DNA of 64,000 nucleotides from Allolobophora icterica (lineage: Eukaryota; Annelida; Clitellata; Crassiclitellata; Lumbricidae): positions 28,401,599-28,465,598 of the forward strand of contig OY744604.1 of assembly GCA_963556255.1 (NCBI GenBank), read 5' to 3'. Each line of letters starts with the position of its first letter. Within the stretch, counting starts at the first letter, position 1. Shown here piece after piece: positions 11,911 through 24,280 of this stretch. Under the pieces are notes generated by a model, which was not told where the DNA came from, did no database searches, and was given only the letters and a program-made list of their open reading frames with translations. The position numbers were made by a program, and so were the translations under genes.

Positions 11911-12077
11911 TAACATGATCTAACAATAAACAATTTTTTGTTCACTGAGGACATGTCATACTCTTCTACCACTATCGCCTCCATTTATTTATAAACAGTG
12001 TATTCATGTTCATTTGTCTGAAGGTTGATTCATGTGCATATGGTACCGATTGATGCGGTTTTTAATTTGATTTGTAG

Positions 12078-12177
12078 CTATGGATGAGCCACATTCGATT
12101 CTGTGTCCAGTTCAGACTTACTGCCTCAACGGAGGCACTTGCTATATGCATCAGGGTCTCTCCACCTTCTACTGCGT
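12078..12177 (+). CDS. Right EGF-like peptide gene, exon 3 (first half of EGF domain)
   Basis: The acceptor is TTTGTAG and the donor GTAAGA; 100 nt, phase 1 in and phase 2 out. It encodes SILCPVQTYCLNGGTCY and ends FYCV, giving the first four EGF cysteines with spacing x5, x5, x10. The NGGTC motif is typical of EGF domains. Against the left arm, the C3-C4 loop is nearly all different while the cysteine frame is intact. Confidence 0.87.
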
Positions 12178-12589
12178 GTAAGAATCGTCATGCCATTGAG
12201 CATTCTTCAAATTAGGGACTAACAAAGTTAATAGATATGAAAATTGGAACAAGGCCTGATTTTCCAGATATATGCTTCCCACATACTTCTAACCTAATTT
12301 TTCATTCATGAGGGATCACTTGTAACTCTAATTAACAAAGTTTTGTAAACGAGGTACACGTGATTCCTGAAAAGTAAGCGTACACTTTGGCTAAGTGTAC
12401 ACCTTGTGCCTGATTGTAAACCTCCTCTGAGATACTTCATTATGGTGTTGGTACCTTAGTCGAGTACATCCTTCATATTTACTTAGCACTTCTAACTGTT
12501 GCTTGTTATTGGCTAATGGTGCAATCTAAATTTATGATCTAAAGACATTATAACAGTAAAATCAGTGAGGAGAAAGTTCTTTTCTTGCA

Positions 12590-12628
<39 letters not shown>

Positions 12629-12754
12629 GTGTTACCTGTTACAAGTTCGACCCCATAAAGTTATCTAATTGTTCTTCAAATGCACCAGTTACACTTTTGG
12701 TTGCTAGCAGTGCATTACCAGAACAGCTGTGAATGTGGATGCATTTTGTTTCAG

Positions 12755-12810
12755 GTGCACGGAAGGTTTTGAAGGACCGAGATGTGCAGACAGGGTTGTT
12801 GGATATGGAG
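12755..12810 (+). CDS. Right EGF-like peptide gene, exon 4 (second half of EGF domain)
   Basis: The exon follows a TTTCAG acceptor and ends at a GTATGT donor, 56 nt. It encodes CTEGFEGPRCADRVVGYG and completes the domain with C-x-C-x8-C. The G-F/Y-x-G-x-x-C pattern (here GFEGPRC) is the classic EGF signature. Confidence 0.87.
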
Positions 12811-13715
12811 GTATGTTTCGTTTGTTTTTTATGGAATGTAAATCAGGTTTCCCAAGTCGGTATTTCATTACTGTAGGTTAAATGAAATGAGCATCATTTT
12901 GAGTTTATTTAGACAGTTTAACCTCTGTAGGAAGATCTTACGCAAAGTTCTTGGGGGGGGGGTTATGAGTGTGTTGAATACTGGTAATTGAGTTTTGTAA
13001 TCTTTAATTAATTATGTCGTGTGACCTTTGAGTAACTGTGCTTTGTGACATGTAATGAAACTTTTACTTTCTTGCTCTTTCACTTGTTTCTTATTTTCAT
13101 TCTCCTTCAAATCTATTTTCATCTGCTTATATGTTTCATTGCTGGATTGAATTTTTCTTGCCTGGATTTTGATATATTTGCTGATTCTCACACATAAAAA
13201 GATTGGTGAGACTAGATTCCACCAAATTTTAGAACCATCAACTTAGTGATGTTTTTTGGACTCGGTTTAGTCTACTGTATTTGGAGATTGATTAATTTAT
13301 GGTTTTGCCAGAAAGTCTGATTTTCCATGAGTTTTTGAGATGCTATACCAAAGCCCTCCCGTCGTGTGCTATGGACAGCACACGGTCGCATTAGCCACAC
13401 ATTTTTTTGTCTTTTCGGTACAGCATCTTTTGTCAACTCCCACTTGCCTCGATAAATTCCCACTTTCTCCCCTTTCATTTCTTTAAAACAAACTGATGTT
13501 CAAAATGGATGTCGCAAAGGTAATGCTTTGTCAGCAAGTTGCCGTCTCAAGGAATAGGCCTAAGCCGTTTCCACACAGCTAATTTTTCACTATAAGATGG
13601 AACTTTAAAAAAGTGTCTCTTGTCACTACCGGTATTGCTTCGATAACCAGATGTGCAGCCAGTTGCCCAACAAGAACAAGGCATTTCGCGCCTGTGTCTT
13701 TCTGATTTATTTTAG

Positions 13716-13741
13716 TGTCACCGTCAGGCTGGGATGGTTAA
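13716..13741 (+). CDS. Right EGF-like peptide gene, candidate terminal exon 5
   Basis: A pyrimidine-rich acceptor (TTTATTTTAG) precedes a frame that completes the phase-1 end of exon 4 and reads VSPSGWDG then TAA. The total coding length is then a multiple of three. No polyadenylation signal was recognised with confidence downstream. It is supported by phase, acceptor quality and the parallel left-arm exon. Confidence 0.4.
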
Positions 13742-15205
13742 GCCTCCTACAAGCTAAAAGAAAAAGAAGACAATGGAACTGAACAACAACATTTCATGTG
13801 TATATAATCTGCATCTAAGTTTAATATAATATTGTAAATTGTTCTGAGGTTGCCATCAGTCCATGTGTTCTGTCATTGTGACAGAGAAAATATTACAAGC
13901 TCAAATACAATGTTTCGATAATTTGAACAGAAACATCCCCCCTTTCAGTGCACAACCACTCATAACCACGCGAGCTCATAGTTTACAAAATATTTGAGGA
14001 CAGGGCAAACCCTAAGTCAGTGGATAAAAGGATGAGACCCTGTGAAGCTTTTCCTAACTATTTTAGTTATGCATTAGATAAGATTCATTAAGATGCAGCT
14101 GGCCTAAAACATTAGTTTTTGGTGAACGGTTTTACCCAGTGATGGGCACTAAATTAATTTTTTTAGTTAAACTTAGACTATTTTTCAACTAAAAATATAA
14201 TATTAATAAGTAAGTAAACGTCGCGTTGGGTTGTTGACAGTGTTCATTTCGGAAAATAGTTGTTTAGTCTAGCCATGTTGCCATGGCTGCCTGGCTTCCT
14301 TGCAATCGGATACCGTCCTGTACAGTGTGAAACATAAAAAATTAGAACACACAGTGTTGATGCCTAATAAACAGTTTTAAACATGCAACAGTAACAAAAG
14401 CCCAGTTGTATTATTTGTCATAAGCATCCTCCATCCATCCTCCATCCACCAGCCCGTGGTTATAAGTTTCAATCCCTGTAGCGAATAAGCAAGAAATTTA
14501 GATATAAGTTGAAATCCCTACGGCTGCGCCATCTGGCGAATCTTTAGAAATGCGTGCCGGTGACAGAGAATTGGTCGTCGAAGACAGAGAATCTTCTCGG
14601 GCGGCGCCACCTGGTGAGTGAAAATAGGTTCAGTGTAAGTTTTCATGACCAGGTAAAAATGCATGGGCCGGGAAGGTTTTTGCCCGGGACACCATGGTAG
14701 CGGTGAAAGGGGGGACGCGAAGCCGACCACTGGATGTGTCATGCCCACCCCGACACAGTAGTGAGGTTTCGAGTGAAAAGCTCTAAAAACTGTAGAAATG
14801 CATCCCGGTCAAAGTCGCTGTGACAGACAGCGTTTCTTCTTTATATATGTAGATTTCTTATTAAGTCAATTAAAGAGACTAGCGAAGTTTAGGTTTCTCT
14901 CGCGGCACACCTGAAATCTCTCACGGCACACTAGTGTGCCGCGGCAGACAGTTTGCGATACTCTGGACCAGATTATAAAGTATATTGCCGCCGAAGGGAT
15001 ACGCAGGCGCATGCAATTAATAATGATAATTAATCGAATCTAAACGATTAAATTAGAAGTCGAATCAATTAATTGTAGTAAGATCTTCAAATATTGCAAT
15101 GTACCGTAGATTGATTGCGTTTATTTGGAGTCATTGGACAACGGATTATTTTCTGTTGGGTTTATTTTGTTTCGAATTATTAGAAAATAGGGTAAATGGA
15201 AAAAT
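13742..15205. other. Intergenic; end of a hAT-like element near 14900-14965
   Basis: No gene is seen. Around 14900-14965 there are GGCACAC/GTGTGCC inverted motifs. The end, read on the minus strand as CAGAGTATCGCAAACTG, resembles hAT terminal repeats. The other end of the element was not found. Confidence 0.4.
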
Positions 15206-15209
15206 CTTA

Positions 15210-15710
15210 GGGGCCATCCAAATGTTACGTACGCATGGAGGGGGTAACCGAAACGCATGTGCTTGTGTATGCTTGCGAATGGGAGGGGGCGGTGGCGGTC
15301 CATTGATTATGTACGTATGCATAGCAAACGGGAGGGGGCCTTCAAATTGAATGACCTTCAAGTGAGCTGGAGTTCAGTCTTTCCAGCTATCCGGTACTAC
15401 CAGACGAAGTAGGACTGTGGGAGAGGTGTCACTTGTATGCCACCTTACCTCTGAACGCTATTATTAAACTATCACACAACTCAGCAGTGAGTCCATGGAT
15501 TACTCATCCTTCAATCTGGCCTAAAGTGCAGAAAGTCGCTGCCTGGCCTGTGGTACTGAAACATTCTGCAGCTGGTCTTGGGGGGGGGGGGAGTGCGTCA
15601 ACCGTACGTACACATGTGGGAGGTGGTGTAAAAAATTACGTGTGCGTACAGGGAGGGGAGGAGGGGTCCAATTTTCCAGGATTTTTACGTACGTAATATA
15701 TGGATGGCCG
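15210..15710. mobile_element. MITE with GGCCATCC terminal inverted repeats
   Basis: The ends read GGCCATCCAAATGTTACGTA (from 15212) and, on the other strand, GGCCATCCATATATTACGTA (to 15709). CTTA flanks both sides (15206-15209 and 15711-15714) and may be the target duplication. The inside has G-rich runs but no transposase. Confidence 0.7.
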
Positions 15711-16119
15711 CTTACGTTTTCTGTTGGCTAGTGCATTTCCTTTCTGCCGGATTAAAACTCCTTTAAGTTCAGTTTACACTCAACTAGTCCTGCCGATTCT
15801 CCTAAATACTCTACAGTTTTCGGATTATTTGAGGGAAATACTCTATTGTCTATTATTAACAGAAACACTCGACTTATGTCTGGGCATAACACATTGACTC
15901 TATATATAATGTGTTATCAAATTAGAATAGGATAAGTGATGCCTTGTCGTTTGACAGAGGTTAGATAAAAATATCCGAAAGAATACCATTCAAACCTTAA
16001 AGTTATTACCTGCTTGTGTCAGATATAAATTATGTGTGACTATGCGCGCATTAAAAATGTTCGTAATACCAACTTTAAAAAATAATAATTACTAGTCAGC
16101 TGCCTGAGCATGTCATTGA

Positions 16120-17480
16120 ATCTGTCCACTGCATATTTCGCACAAATATGAAATAAATAATGACGTCATAAACAAGGCAAAAGCCTTAATATTACGTTCG
16201 CACAGCAGTTTAAAATACGTTGCAGCTAAATTGAAAAGATTCCACTTTGCTAATGATATAATGACGTTGATACTGATGATTATTACGCGACACAAGTCGT
16301 TTAAATTCCTGATAGATTCTGGATCCTCTAGGAAAGTTATTTTACCACAATGAGCGAACCAAATGAAACCACGCAGAATCATGGAGGAAATTCGTATGCT
16401 TTTATCACATTTACATTGTTTACCTTTGAACTTTGTGATTGATGAGGTTATTGCATTCTAAATGTTTTACTCTCACTGTGCCTCAATTCGCTGAACCCTT
16501 TTTATTGTCAATAATCTGATCTATTAACTGTGCATTTAATCATCTTCGGTCCAAACCGTAGCGCTTTCAACTTTCTTATCCAGATTCTTACCTTTAACCG
16601 CTCAACGAATATATCCACGACATCAATCACTCAGTCAGTCGACCAATCAACCCGGAAACGTTGAGTGGCATGCGAACTCGTGTTTTTGCATGGCTTTCTC
16701 GTTAAGAATACGGTCTCCTTGGTATCACCGGATAAGACCAGTATCATGAGAGCCGTGACGTCCACTGAATACAAAGGGCATTCAACACTTCTCAGCTCTA
16801 CAGTGCATTGTATAACAGCACATATCACGTCCTGTGTTCCACTCTCAATGCAACATACGCAAATGAAAATGCTTTGTTAAGCTGTGTAAATTCTGGCAAT
16901 TCGTATATCAAGCGCGTTGATAAAGAAAATCGTAATTTCTTCGATTCAATCGTGTTTCAAAACGTCTGGAAAACCGTCTAAAACATTTAAAACTGGAAAA
17001 TCGTTCTTCAACGGTTAATGAAGCCGCTTGGATTGCAAAAACACCGCTGTTTAACTCAACTCCATTTTTCATCAGAAGAATAATGATACTTGAAGGTGTC
17101 CTCTTAACGAGGATCAATACGCGCCCTTTACAACTGGGGCGCATAGGACTATTAGAAATAGGCCTACTAGAAGTTGGTTTGTTGTGGAAGGTCGGGCGCG
17201 ATAGGACTGCAAACCAGGGCTCTGTAGTCGAGGTTATACGCGGGTATACAGCGTATACTCACCTCTAGAGACCGTATACTCACCTCACAAAATATTTATA
17301 TTTATTTATATTAAAATACTGTAGCGTGTACTCGCAAAATACAGTAGCGTATAGGCCTACTCACCTCTAATTTTACCACTACAGCCCTGCTGCAAACTAG
17401 CTCTGGACGTGTTCATGCCGCTGATGGGCCAGATCATGGAGCATACTGTTGCCGAATGGACACGCAGGCGCATGCAATTA
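16120..17480 (+). repeat. Upstream copy of a directly duplicated block
   Basis: This block matches 54360-56345 in the same orientation over most of its length: AATGACGTCATAAACAA near the start, ACCTTTAACCGCTCAACGAA, TTGAGTGGCATGCGAACTCG, and GTGTTCATGCCGCTGATGG at the end. The copies flank the ABCA gene. This copy has a hAT MITE that the other lacks. No complete gene is seen inside. Confidence 0.85.
17215..17389. mobile_element. 175-bp hAT MITE with 8-bp target duplication
   Basis: The element begins CAGGGCTCTGTAGT and ends ACTACAGCCCTG, with CTGCAAAC directly repeated at 17207-17214 and 17390-17397. The duplicated block near 56250 has the uninterrupted site (GGACTGTAAACTATCC), so this is a confirmed insertion made after the block duplicated. 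Confidence 0.88.
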
Positions 17481-17486
17481 ATTGGA

Positions 17487-17938
<452 letters not shown>

Positions 17939-18322
17939 GAGTTTTTTGCATCAAAGAATCTCTGTCACCATTCAACGAGTTAACGCGGTGGCATTTAGCG
18001 GCTCAATGGTATCAGCCCAGCAGGACTTGGACGAGGGTTAACCGTTCCGGAAAAAACAACTAATTTAATCTCTAAGACCCTGAGGGAACGAAGTACCTCA
18101 GGGCAAAAAAAAATAATAATAATAATAATTACACGAAAAATTTCTAGAGCGCCGTAACGCGACCATGCCGCTACAAGGGCGCTGGAAAGGAAGAAGAAGA
18201 TGATGATGATGGATTGTAGCCATTGTGTTTTTCTTCCCATCGGAAATAGCCTTCAATTGTAGAACATAACTTTCATTGCCATTGTCGGAAGACCGCATTG
18301 TCTTCTATCACCTCACATGATA

Positions 18323-18348
18323 ATGTTCAAGCAACTGAAGCTTATGTC
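18323..18348 (+). CDS. Possible first coding exon of the ABCA gene
   Basis: An ATG at 18323 opens a frame reading MFKQLKLM plus two bases, with a donor GTAATG at 18349. The phase fits the acceptor at 18487 exactly, joining to SNWRQFWCLLWKN. ABCA proteins usually start only a few residues before this segment. The alternative is an ATG at 18425 in the same frame as the next exon, with no intron. I prefer the spliced form weakly. Confidence 0.35.
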
Positions 18349-18486
18349 GTAATGTAAAGATCGCAATTTGATGCTTTAAAGCAATGTTGATGATGTGGGC
18401 TTCTGAATCAGATGATGTGATGCAATGATTTGTGTAGATGTCGTCGTGTGTCAAGTGCTAAGTGATGATGGTGAATGGTATTACAG

Positions 18487-18797
18487 GAACTGGAGACAGT
18501 TCTGGTGTCTGCTTTGGAAGAACTGGTTGCTCCAAAAGAAGAAATTCTACCAGATTGTCTTTATCTATCTATTACCGATCTTCTTCGCCCTACTTCCCGT
18601 AGTGATGCGAGACATAAAGGGACCAGTCTTCATGTCAGGCGCAACTACCTACGACAGCTTCTTCGTTACCCCAGACTTGATCGACAACTTGAAATTTCCA
18701 CCCGCAAATTTAACCCTTGCCTACGCTCCCAACACGAACCTCGTCAAAAGGATTCTGAATAGAACTACGACCGCTTTGGGCGTCAAGACTCCAACGA
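18487..18797 (+). CDS. ABCA3-like: ABCA3-like transporter, exon 1 (N-terminus, TM1)
   Basis: This is the first certain exon of a plus-strand gene ending at 51298. If joined with 18323-18348 and all later exons, the coding sequence is 5,055 nt, 1,684 residues, close to vertebrate ABCA3 and much shorter than ABCA1. It encodes NWRQFWCLLWKNWLLQKKK, then the first membrane segment (IVFIYLLPIFFALLPVV). The CLLWKN segment fits the xLxxKN sorting motif known in ABCA transporters. The following part starts the first extracytoplasmic loop, with NLT and NRT glycosylation sites. It ends at a GTACGT donor, phase 1. Family members flip or export phospholipids and sterols with ATP. Confidence 0.88.
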
Positions 18798-19201
18798 GTA
18801 CGTTGTATTCCCATGTAGAGTGTTGGTGATATGCATACATAATAACAGCCTGGCTCTTGTGATGTATTAATTTGTCTCAAAGCTACCAGCGTATAAGTCA
18901 CCGTCCGCCTTTTGAGTAGCTTTACAAGATACCGCAGATTAACATTGATTAGGTGAATTGAACATGATTTGATCTGATATAATAACATTGAACATCGGAA
19001 ATAAGCTACCCAATTAAGTAACTAAAACATGACTATATTGCCACCGGGATCGGTAATACTTAATTTTTATTAACTGCATTTGTGTATTCTATCGCTAGCC
19101 ATTATGATTAGAAACCTGTAAGAACCGTGTGATACTTCTGAAAATAGTCTTTAAAATGATATTTAATTAAATCTGAAGTTCGCTTGATCTTCTTTGTGTA
19201 G

Positions 19202-19435
19202 ATCTCGGCTTTGCATCTGAGAGTGCTGTTGAGGACTACATGGTCATAAACCGTAATGTTTTTGGCGCAATCGTTTTCCTCGATTTGAAAGGCTTGTTCA
19301 GTCTTCCGAAGAATATTACCTACAAGGTCCGTCTGCGTTCAGACAAAGGGGAATGGGAAACAAACGCCACATTCTATGACCTAATAACGATGGGACCGAG
19401 AGATTTGGCTGATCGATTTGGTGGAAGAGATCCAG
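19202..19435 (+). CDS. ABCA3-like: ABCA3-like transporter, exon 2 (extracytoplasmic loop 1)
   Basis: The acceptor is TTGTGTAG and the donor GTATTA, phase 1 at both ends. It encodes about 78 residues of the first large loop, with FGAIVFLDLKG, a YKVRLR strand and two N-glycosylation motifs (NIT, NAT). The short loop fits the ABCA3 group and not ABCA1/4/7. Confidence 0.87.
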
Positions 19436-21060
19436 GTATTATTAATTTTTTTAAATTATTTATTCATTGTATATAAAGAAAACCACAATCTCTTTCGGAG
19501 AACTCAGGAAAATCATCTTACACTATATGGATACTAGAGTATTTGCCCTTAGTATGACGGGTTGAAAAAGAAATGAATGGATTGATAGGAAGAGAAGAGA
19601 AAATATTTACTTGCCCTGCATTGCACGTGACCAATCGATGTTAAGGCTAATCAGTCTTCGCCTCGCCTTTGCTCTTCTTGTCCCTCAAGCTCCCGTCAGA
19701 TCGTGTGCCATAATGAAGGAGGGACAGAGCTAAAGTGGGATGTATAACTATTTACAAACAATACAGTATAATTTTTCCTCGTATAGCACGTGACCAGACT
19801 GAGTGTGCCCTGTATGCCGGCCGTGCATTCGAAAGCGTTTATCGAACTACAGACAGAAGAACACACATGTGGGAAACTATATAAGAGATTACAAAATAGG
19901 CCCTAGTAGTTAAAGGAATACAGAAAGTGAACGTAGGGCGTTTAATAAATCAATTAATTATAATAATAATTAATAAGTAATAATACATCCACGTCTGGAC
20001 AGTTTGACATCAGCATTGAATATTGGTAGGCTTGCAAGCTAATTTGATTAGAACAGTTAGCTAATGCAATTTATCAGCTAATGCAATCTAGCAGCGACTA
20101 TGACCAGCTGTAGATATTATATAGGGCCTAGAGCTGGTCATAGTCGCTGGTAAATTGCATTAGCTAGCTGTTCTAATCAAGCCTACTGTTCATTACAAAA
20201 TTGTGACTTAACTAATAAACAATAACCCAAGTGTGTTTGCATGGGACAGAGGCATCGTAAAACCCTATGACCATCATGGATTCTCTTGCTTGTAAAGGAG
20301 ATGGTAGAAACAACTGCACTAACGACGTTATTTGGGGAGCTTTCACCTGAGCCAAAAAACCGGCGATCAAAGAGTGCAATGGCCTATCCAGAACTGACGG
20401 CAAAAGGCCTGACGGAGTCACCATTATACATTGGTCAAGAGGTCGTTGCTTGGCCTGGGATGTCACTGAGCAGGGTTCACTTTCTGCATCGTACTAGCAT
20501 TTAACATCGCAAAAGCAGGTGCCGCAGCAGTAAAAGCAGCTCATTGTAAAGGAATGCAAATATTCTGCTATCTCACAGTCACGCCGTTTCGTTCCTCTTG
20601 CAGTCAAAACCGCAGGAAGCTGGCACGCCGAGTCGATGGCGTTTCTCCAAGAACTGGAAGGCAAGCTTTCAGCAGTGACCAGCGTGAGACCAGCCATCTG
20701 CTCCATTTCTTATAAGTCGCCCTTCAAATTGGAAACTCCCTGTCTGTTTTTGACACCTCGGATTGGAACAGTAAGGAGACCGAGTGGCCCATGACTGAAT
20801 GACGGCTTAATATGATGTTGAAAACGGTCATTTTAGTTTTACAATAATATACATAATATTTTTTATTTTTCCCGTTAGTATATAAGCAGTAGTGCCAGTC
20901 GTAGTAGAAATAGCAGGTTTGTTAGTAGAAGTAATTGTTGTGGTGGCAGTACTGTAGTGGTAGCACAATGTATAATGGCACACGATCAGTTGTCATAGAA
21001 ATGAATAAATGTTGACCTGAATAGAAGATGGCAATTGAGGAGGTGGCACATACATTTTAG
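19436..21060 (+). other. ABCA intron 2
   Basis: No gene is supported here. It contains a strong hairpin (20044-20180, listed) and an open frame at 20286-20504 that matches nothing I recognise. Confidence 0.5.
20044..20180. repeat. Long hairpin, ~48-bp stem
   Basis: The segments 20044-20109 and 20132-20180 are near-perfect inverted repeats: TTGATTAGAACAG, CTAATGCAATTTA and CGACTATGACCAGCT pair with their complements. An 18-bp local duplication interrupts the left arm. The loop is about 22 nt. It could be a small foldback element or a structured RNA precursor; nothing shows which. Confidence 0.75.
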
Positions 21061-21311
21061 GTTATTACTACGAGAGTTTTCTGGCGATTCAGAATGCCGT
21101 TGATCTGAGTCTAATTGCCGAAGTGAATAAGAGTTTCGACCCAACGACCGTAACGACTCAGCTGAAACGTTATCCATTTCCTCCATACAGCGCAGATGAA
21201 TTTAGTTTGAAAATCAGATCCATATTGTCTGTGATCATTCTGCTCATCTTCAGCTTTGTTGCACCCACAATCTGTCAGGAAATTGTGCTGGAGAAGGAAA
21301 ACAAATTCAAG
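21061..21311 (+). CDS. ABCA3-like: ABCA3-like transporter, exon 3 (end of loop 1, TM2)
   Basis: The exon follows CATTTTAG and ends AAG|GTACAA, phase 1 in and 0 out. It encodes YYYESFLAIQNAVD, a hallmark of the ABCA loop end, then YPFPPYSADEF and membrane segment 2 (SILSVIILLIFSFVAP). It closes with IVLEKENKFK, matching the conserved cytosolic EKE(x)RLK turn. Confidence 0.9.
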
Positions 21312-21439
21312 GTACAATCACTCGCATACAATATCAATAATTATTATAGCCACAATTTTTCTATAAAATTTGATCCACATGTGTGTATAACTGTGGCTCT
21401 AATTGTATAGTGGTAAGCCATATATATAAACGGATATTT

Positions 21440-21960
21440 ATGTAAGGGCCGTCGAAGGTTTTGTAGCGATTTAAATCGCCGCCATTTGCGACTTTTTGCT
21501 GACCGCCATTGCGCTTCTTTGGGCCACCCATATTGTTCCCGACAATAAGCGACCTCTGTCGCTTGTAGCGATAGTCGTAGACTGGCAGGGTAATTGTCGC
21601 GTTGAGCGACTGTCGATGTCGATAGGCGATGTCGCCGATAGTCGGGAAAGGGAGAGGGGTCGTTGAAATCGACGTCGGTCTTAGTTTCCACGCCGTTGCG
21701 GAGAACTTAAATGGGGGGCGCATCGGCAATTTCTAATTGGCAGGGTATCGCTAGCCGAGAACGGTTTCTATCGCCGGCGAGTTCCCACGGTAGGCCGTCT
21801 GAAATTCGTGGCAAGAGCGAGCCCGCGCATTCACACGTGTAGCACGTGTGGGCACAATTTGGCGCGCGGAAGTTACGTGGGAGCTCGAAACAAGGATAGC
21901 GCGCTCAGTCTGCTGGAGATCGCTGAGGTGGTGCCAGCTGAGTCCATTGAAAACGTAAAA
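21440..21960. repeat. CpG-rich block dense in TCGC/GCGA motifs (intron 3)
   Basis: This stretch is much richer in CG than its surroundings. Motifs such as TGTCGCTTGTAGCGA and GATGTCGATAGGCGA occur many times on both strands. No intact gene is supported. It looks like an interspersed repeat or DNA-transposon fragment; the family is unknown. Confidence 0.5.
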
Positions 21961-22422
21961 CGAAATTGTCAACTAGGCCGGTTGGGATTTAAAAAAATAG
22001 AATTCGATAATATAGTTTGAGGTGCTATCGAACCTAATGAAACATAGGAAATCTGAAACTGAGAATCGATCGATTCGAAGTTATCGTTTGCTTCCGGTGA
22101 ATCGAACCAATGTAAAAGGCATCATATAGATAGCAGTGCTTTAAGACATGATAAATGCGACCTAATGTTCGTTGAATTAAAGATAAGAAAGATAGATAAT
22201 TAAAGATAGACCATACCTGTCGTATCTTATTGCATAGAAGTGTGATATGATAGGTATTACCATTCACATAATAAACTTTCATCAACTTTCATATTATAAA
22301 ATTTATAATGATATGACATCATGCGAATTGGATTACTTCGAAGTTTTGCGAAATAGCAGGTGTTTTACAAAATTAATGCTCATATACATTAAAGTGTGAG
22401 ATGGTTTGTGAATACCACGCAG

Positions 22423-22660
22423 GAATTGATGAAGCTGATGGGAATGCGTACGTGGCTGTACTGGTCTTCGTGGTTCGTCAAGTACCTGCTGCTCATGCTC
22501 GCCTCTATGATCCTCGTGTCGATTATGTTCCACGCTCCGATCACACAAAACGTACCAGTGATTGCCCACAGCTCAGCTACCGTCACATTCGTCTTCCTCC
22601 TACTCTACTCTTTATCCCTCATGACCTTCTGCTTCGCTATTTCTACTCTCGTATCCAAAG
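22423..22660 (+). CDS. ABCA3-like: ABCA3-like transporter, exon 4 (TM3-TM4)
   Basis: The acceptor is CCACGCAG and the donor GTAAGG, phase 0 in and 1 out. It starts ELMKLMGMRTWLYWSSWFVK, the strongly conserved ABCA coupling region, followed by two hydrophobic segments (YLLLMLASMILVSIMF and TVTFVFLLLYSLSLM). Confidence 0.92.
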
Positions 22661-24280
22661 GTAAGGACATGTACGCGGACAGATTCAAGTACATCTACGG
22701 CGAATGGAGGCAAGGTAAAGCGATATAAGGCAAAATATGCTATTAGGCGGTATGAAGTGAGGTGACTGTAGCGATTTCCTAAACCCAAAAAGTCTTTTTA
22801 TCTACAAAACTAAGCATAGGAAGATGTAGTGCAGATTGGATGCAATATAGTATAGGTTAGACGAAACTGTTTATTATTAACATGTAAAGTACCAGCATCT
22901 AAAGTACCAGCACTGTAAGTGATAATAAATTTAGCATAAGGTTCGGGGATAGACTGCATCTACGAGAGTATTGAAATGACGTTTGCTTACCTCATTGGAT
23001 GAATTGAACTGAAACGGGCGTGGCCATGCCATAATCAGCTGTTGAATTGAAAACGAGGTAGTCAACGAATGTTTAGAATCAGTTGGGCGTTTGACGGTGA
23101 TCGGTTAAGTCACTCGTTGAATTTTCAAGTCGCCAGCTCGTTGTTTTCTGCAAGGATAAAAGTTTAAATCCCAGGGCTTATTCTAAGGAATTTTCTCAAC
23201 TGCACATGGGGGCGAATTAGGGAGTCTGGGGTTGTGCCTCAGTGGGGTCCAGGGGCAAAGCCCTTCGCTCCCTGAAGCTAATAAGATTGGCATTTCAAAC
23301 AGTGAATTCGCCCCATTTTTGGCAATTTTTAGTGCATATTATTATTTCAATTTTATGGCTTCCGAGTGGACATAATTAATTAAGGCTGTTCAAAGACAAT
23401 TCATAAAACGGCATTATGCCAGGCTGGCCTAAACTCTAAGGAATAATAAGTAAAACAGAGTTCATCTGTCCTCCAGTGGCAAGAGATATGGACGAATGAC
23501 AGTTGAAGACTGTGGCAGACTGATGGCCTTTTAACGATCGCTAATATTCGCTAGGCTATAGTGTTCGGAAGCGAAGTATAGAGTTTTTGAAAAGACAGAA
23601 AGGGAAATTCAAATGTGAGAAGAATCCGGGTTAGCTTTCCCATTCAAAGGCTTAGGCTGCAGTTTCTTACTGAAGGCATTCACGCGCTTATGTCTGATCA
23701 AAACCAGACTGAGCCTCAGCGCACAAAAATAGTGATTCTGAGAGAAATTCAGCCCTGTAGCGCTATGATCAGATAACGATTCTGCACCTTTGTAAAAGAA
23801 GGAATCGATTTGTTAAACATGTCAAAATGTGTGATTTAGTTGTGTGTCATGTGCGCGTGCATCTGTTTCTGATGATACACAATGACGAAACACAATCCCG
23901 TGAATATCAAAGCTTGCGTTGTAGTAAGTTGACTCACAGTCGGGACATTTAAAGATTCAAAGGCAAATTCAAAACTGAGTCTGTTAATAATTACGACGGG
24001 GGAGGATGGCTACCAAGACAGCGGCTTCTCTGTTCTAACCTATCTGACAGCATTACGCGGACGTTCAATAGCATCTGCAACTCGTCCACCGTTTCTCCAG
24101 CTTCTTTTCATTAATCTGACACTCCTACTTCAGCCTTTTTCATTTCTTATTCTCCTCTTAATTCTTTTCATTAAACTGATCTTCCTACTTCAGCAATTTT
24201 TTCTCTTTCTAATTCTCCTGCTCTTTCTTCTCCTCCTTCTCCTCCTTCGCCTCCTCGTTCTGCTATTTTGTTTGCTACTT

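Noticed and set aside
20286..20504. 72-codon plus-strand frame in ABCA intron 2
   Set aside because: It has no recognisable motif, no splice-site pair in phase with the ABCA exons, and an overlapping frame of similar quality on the other strand.
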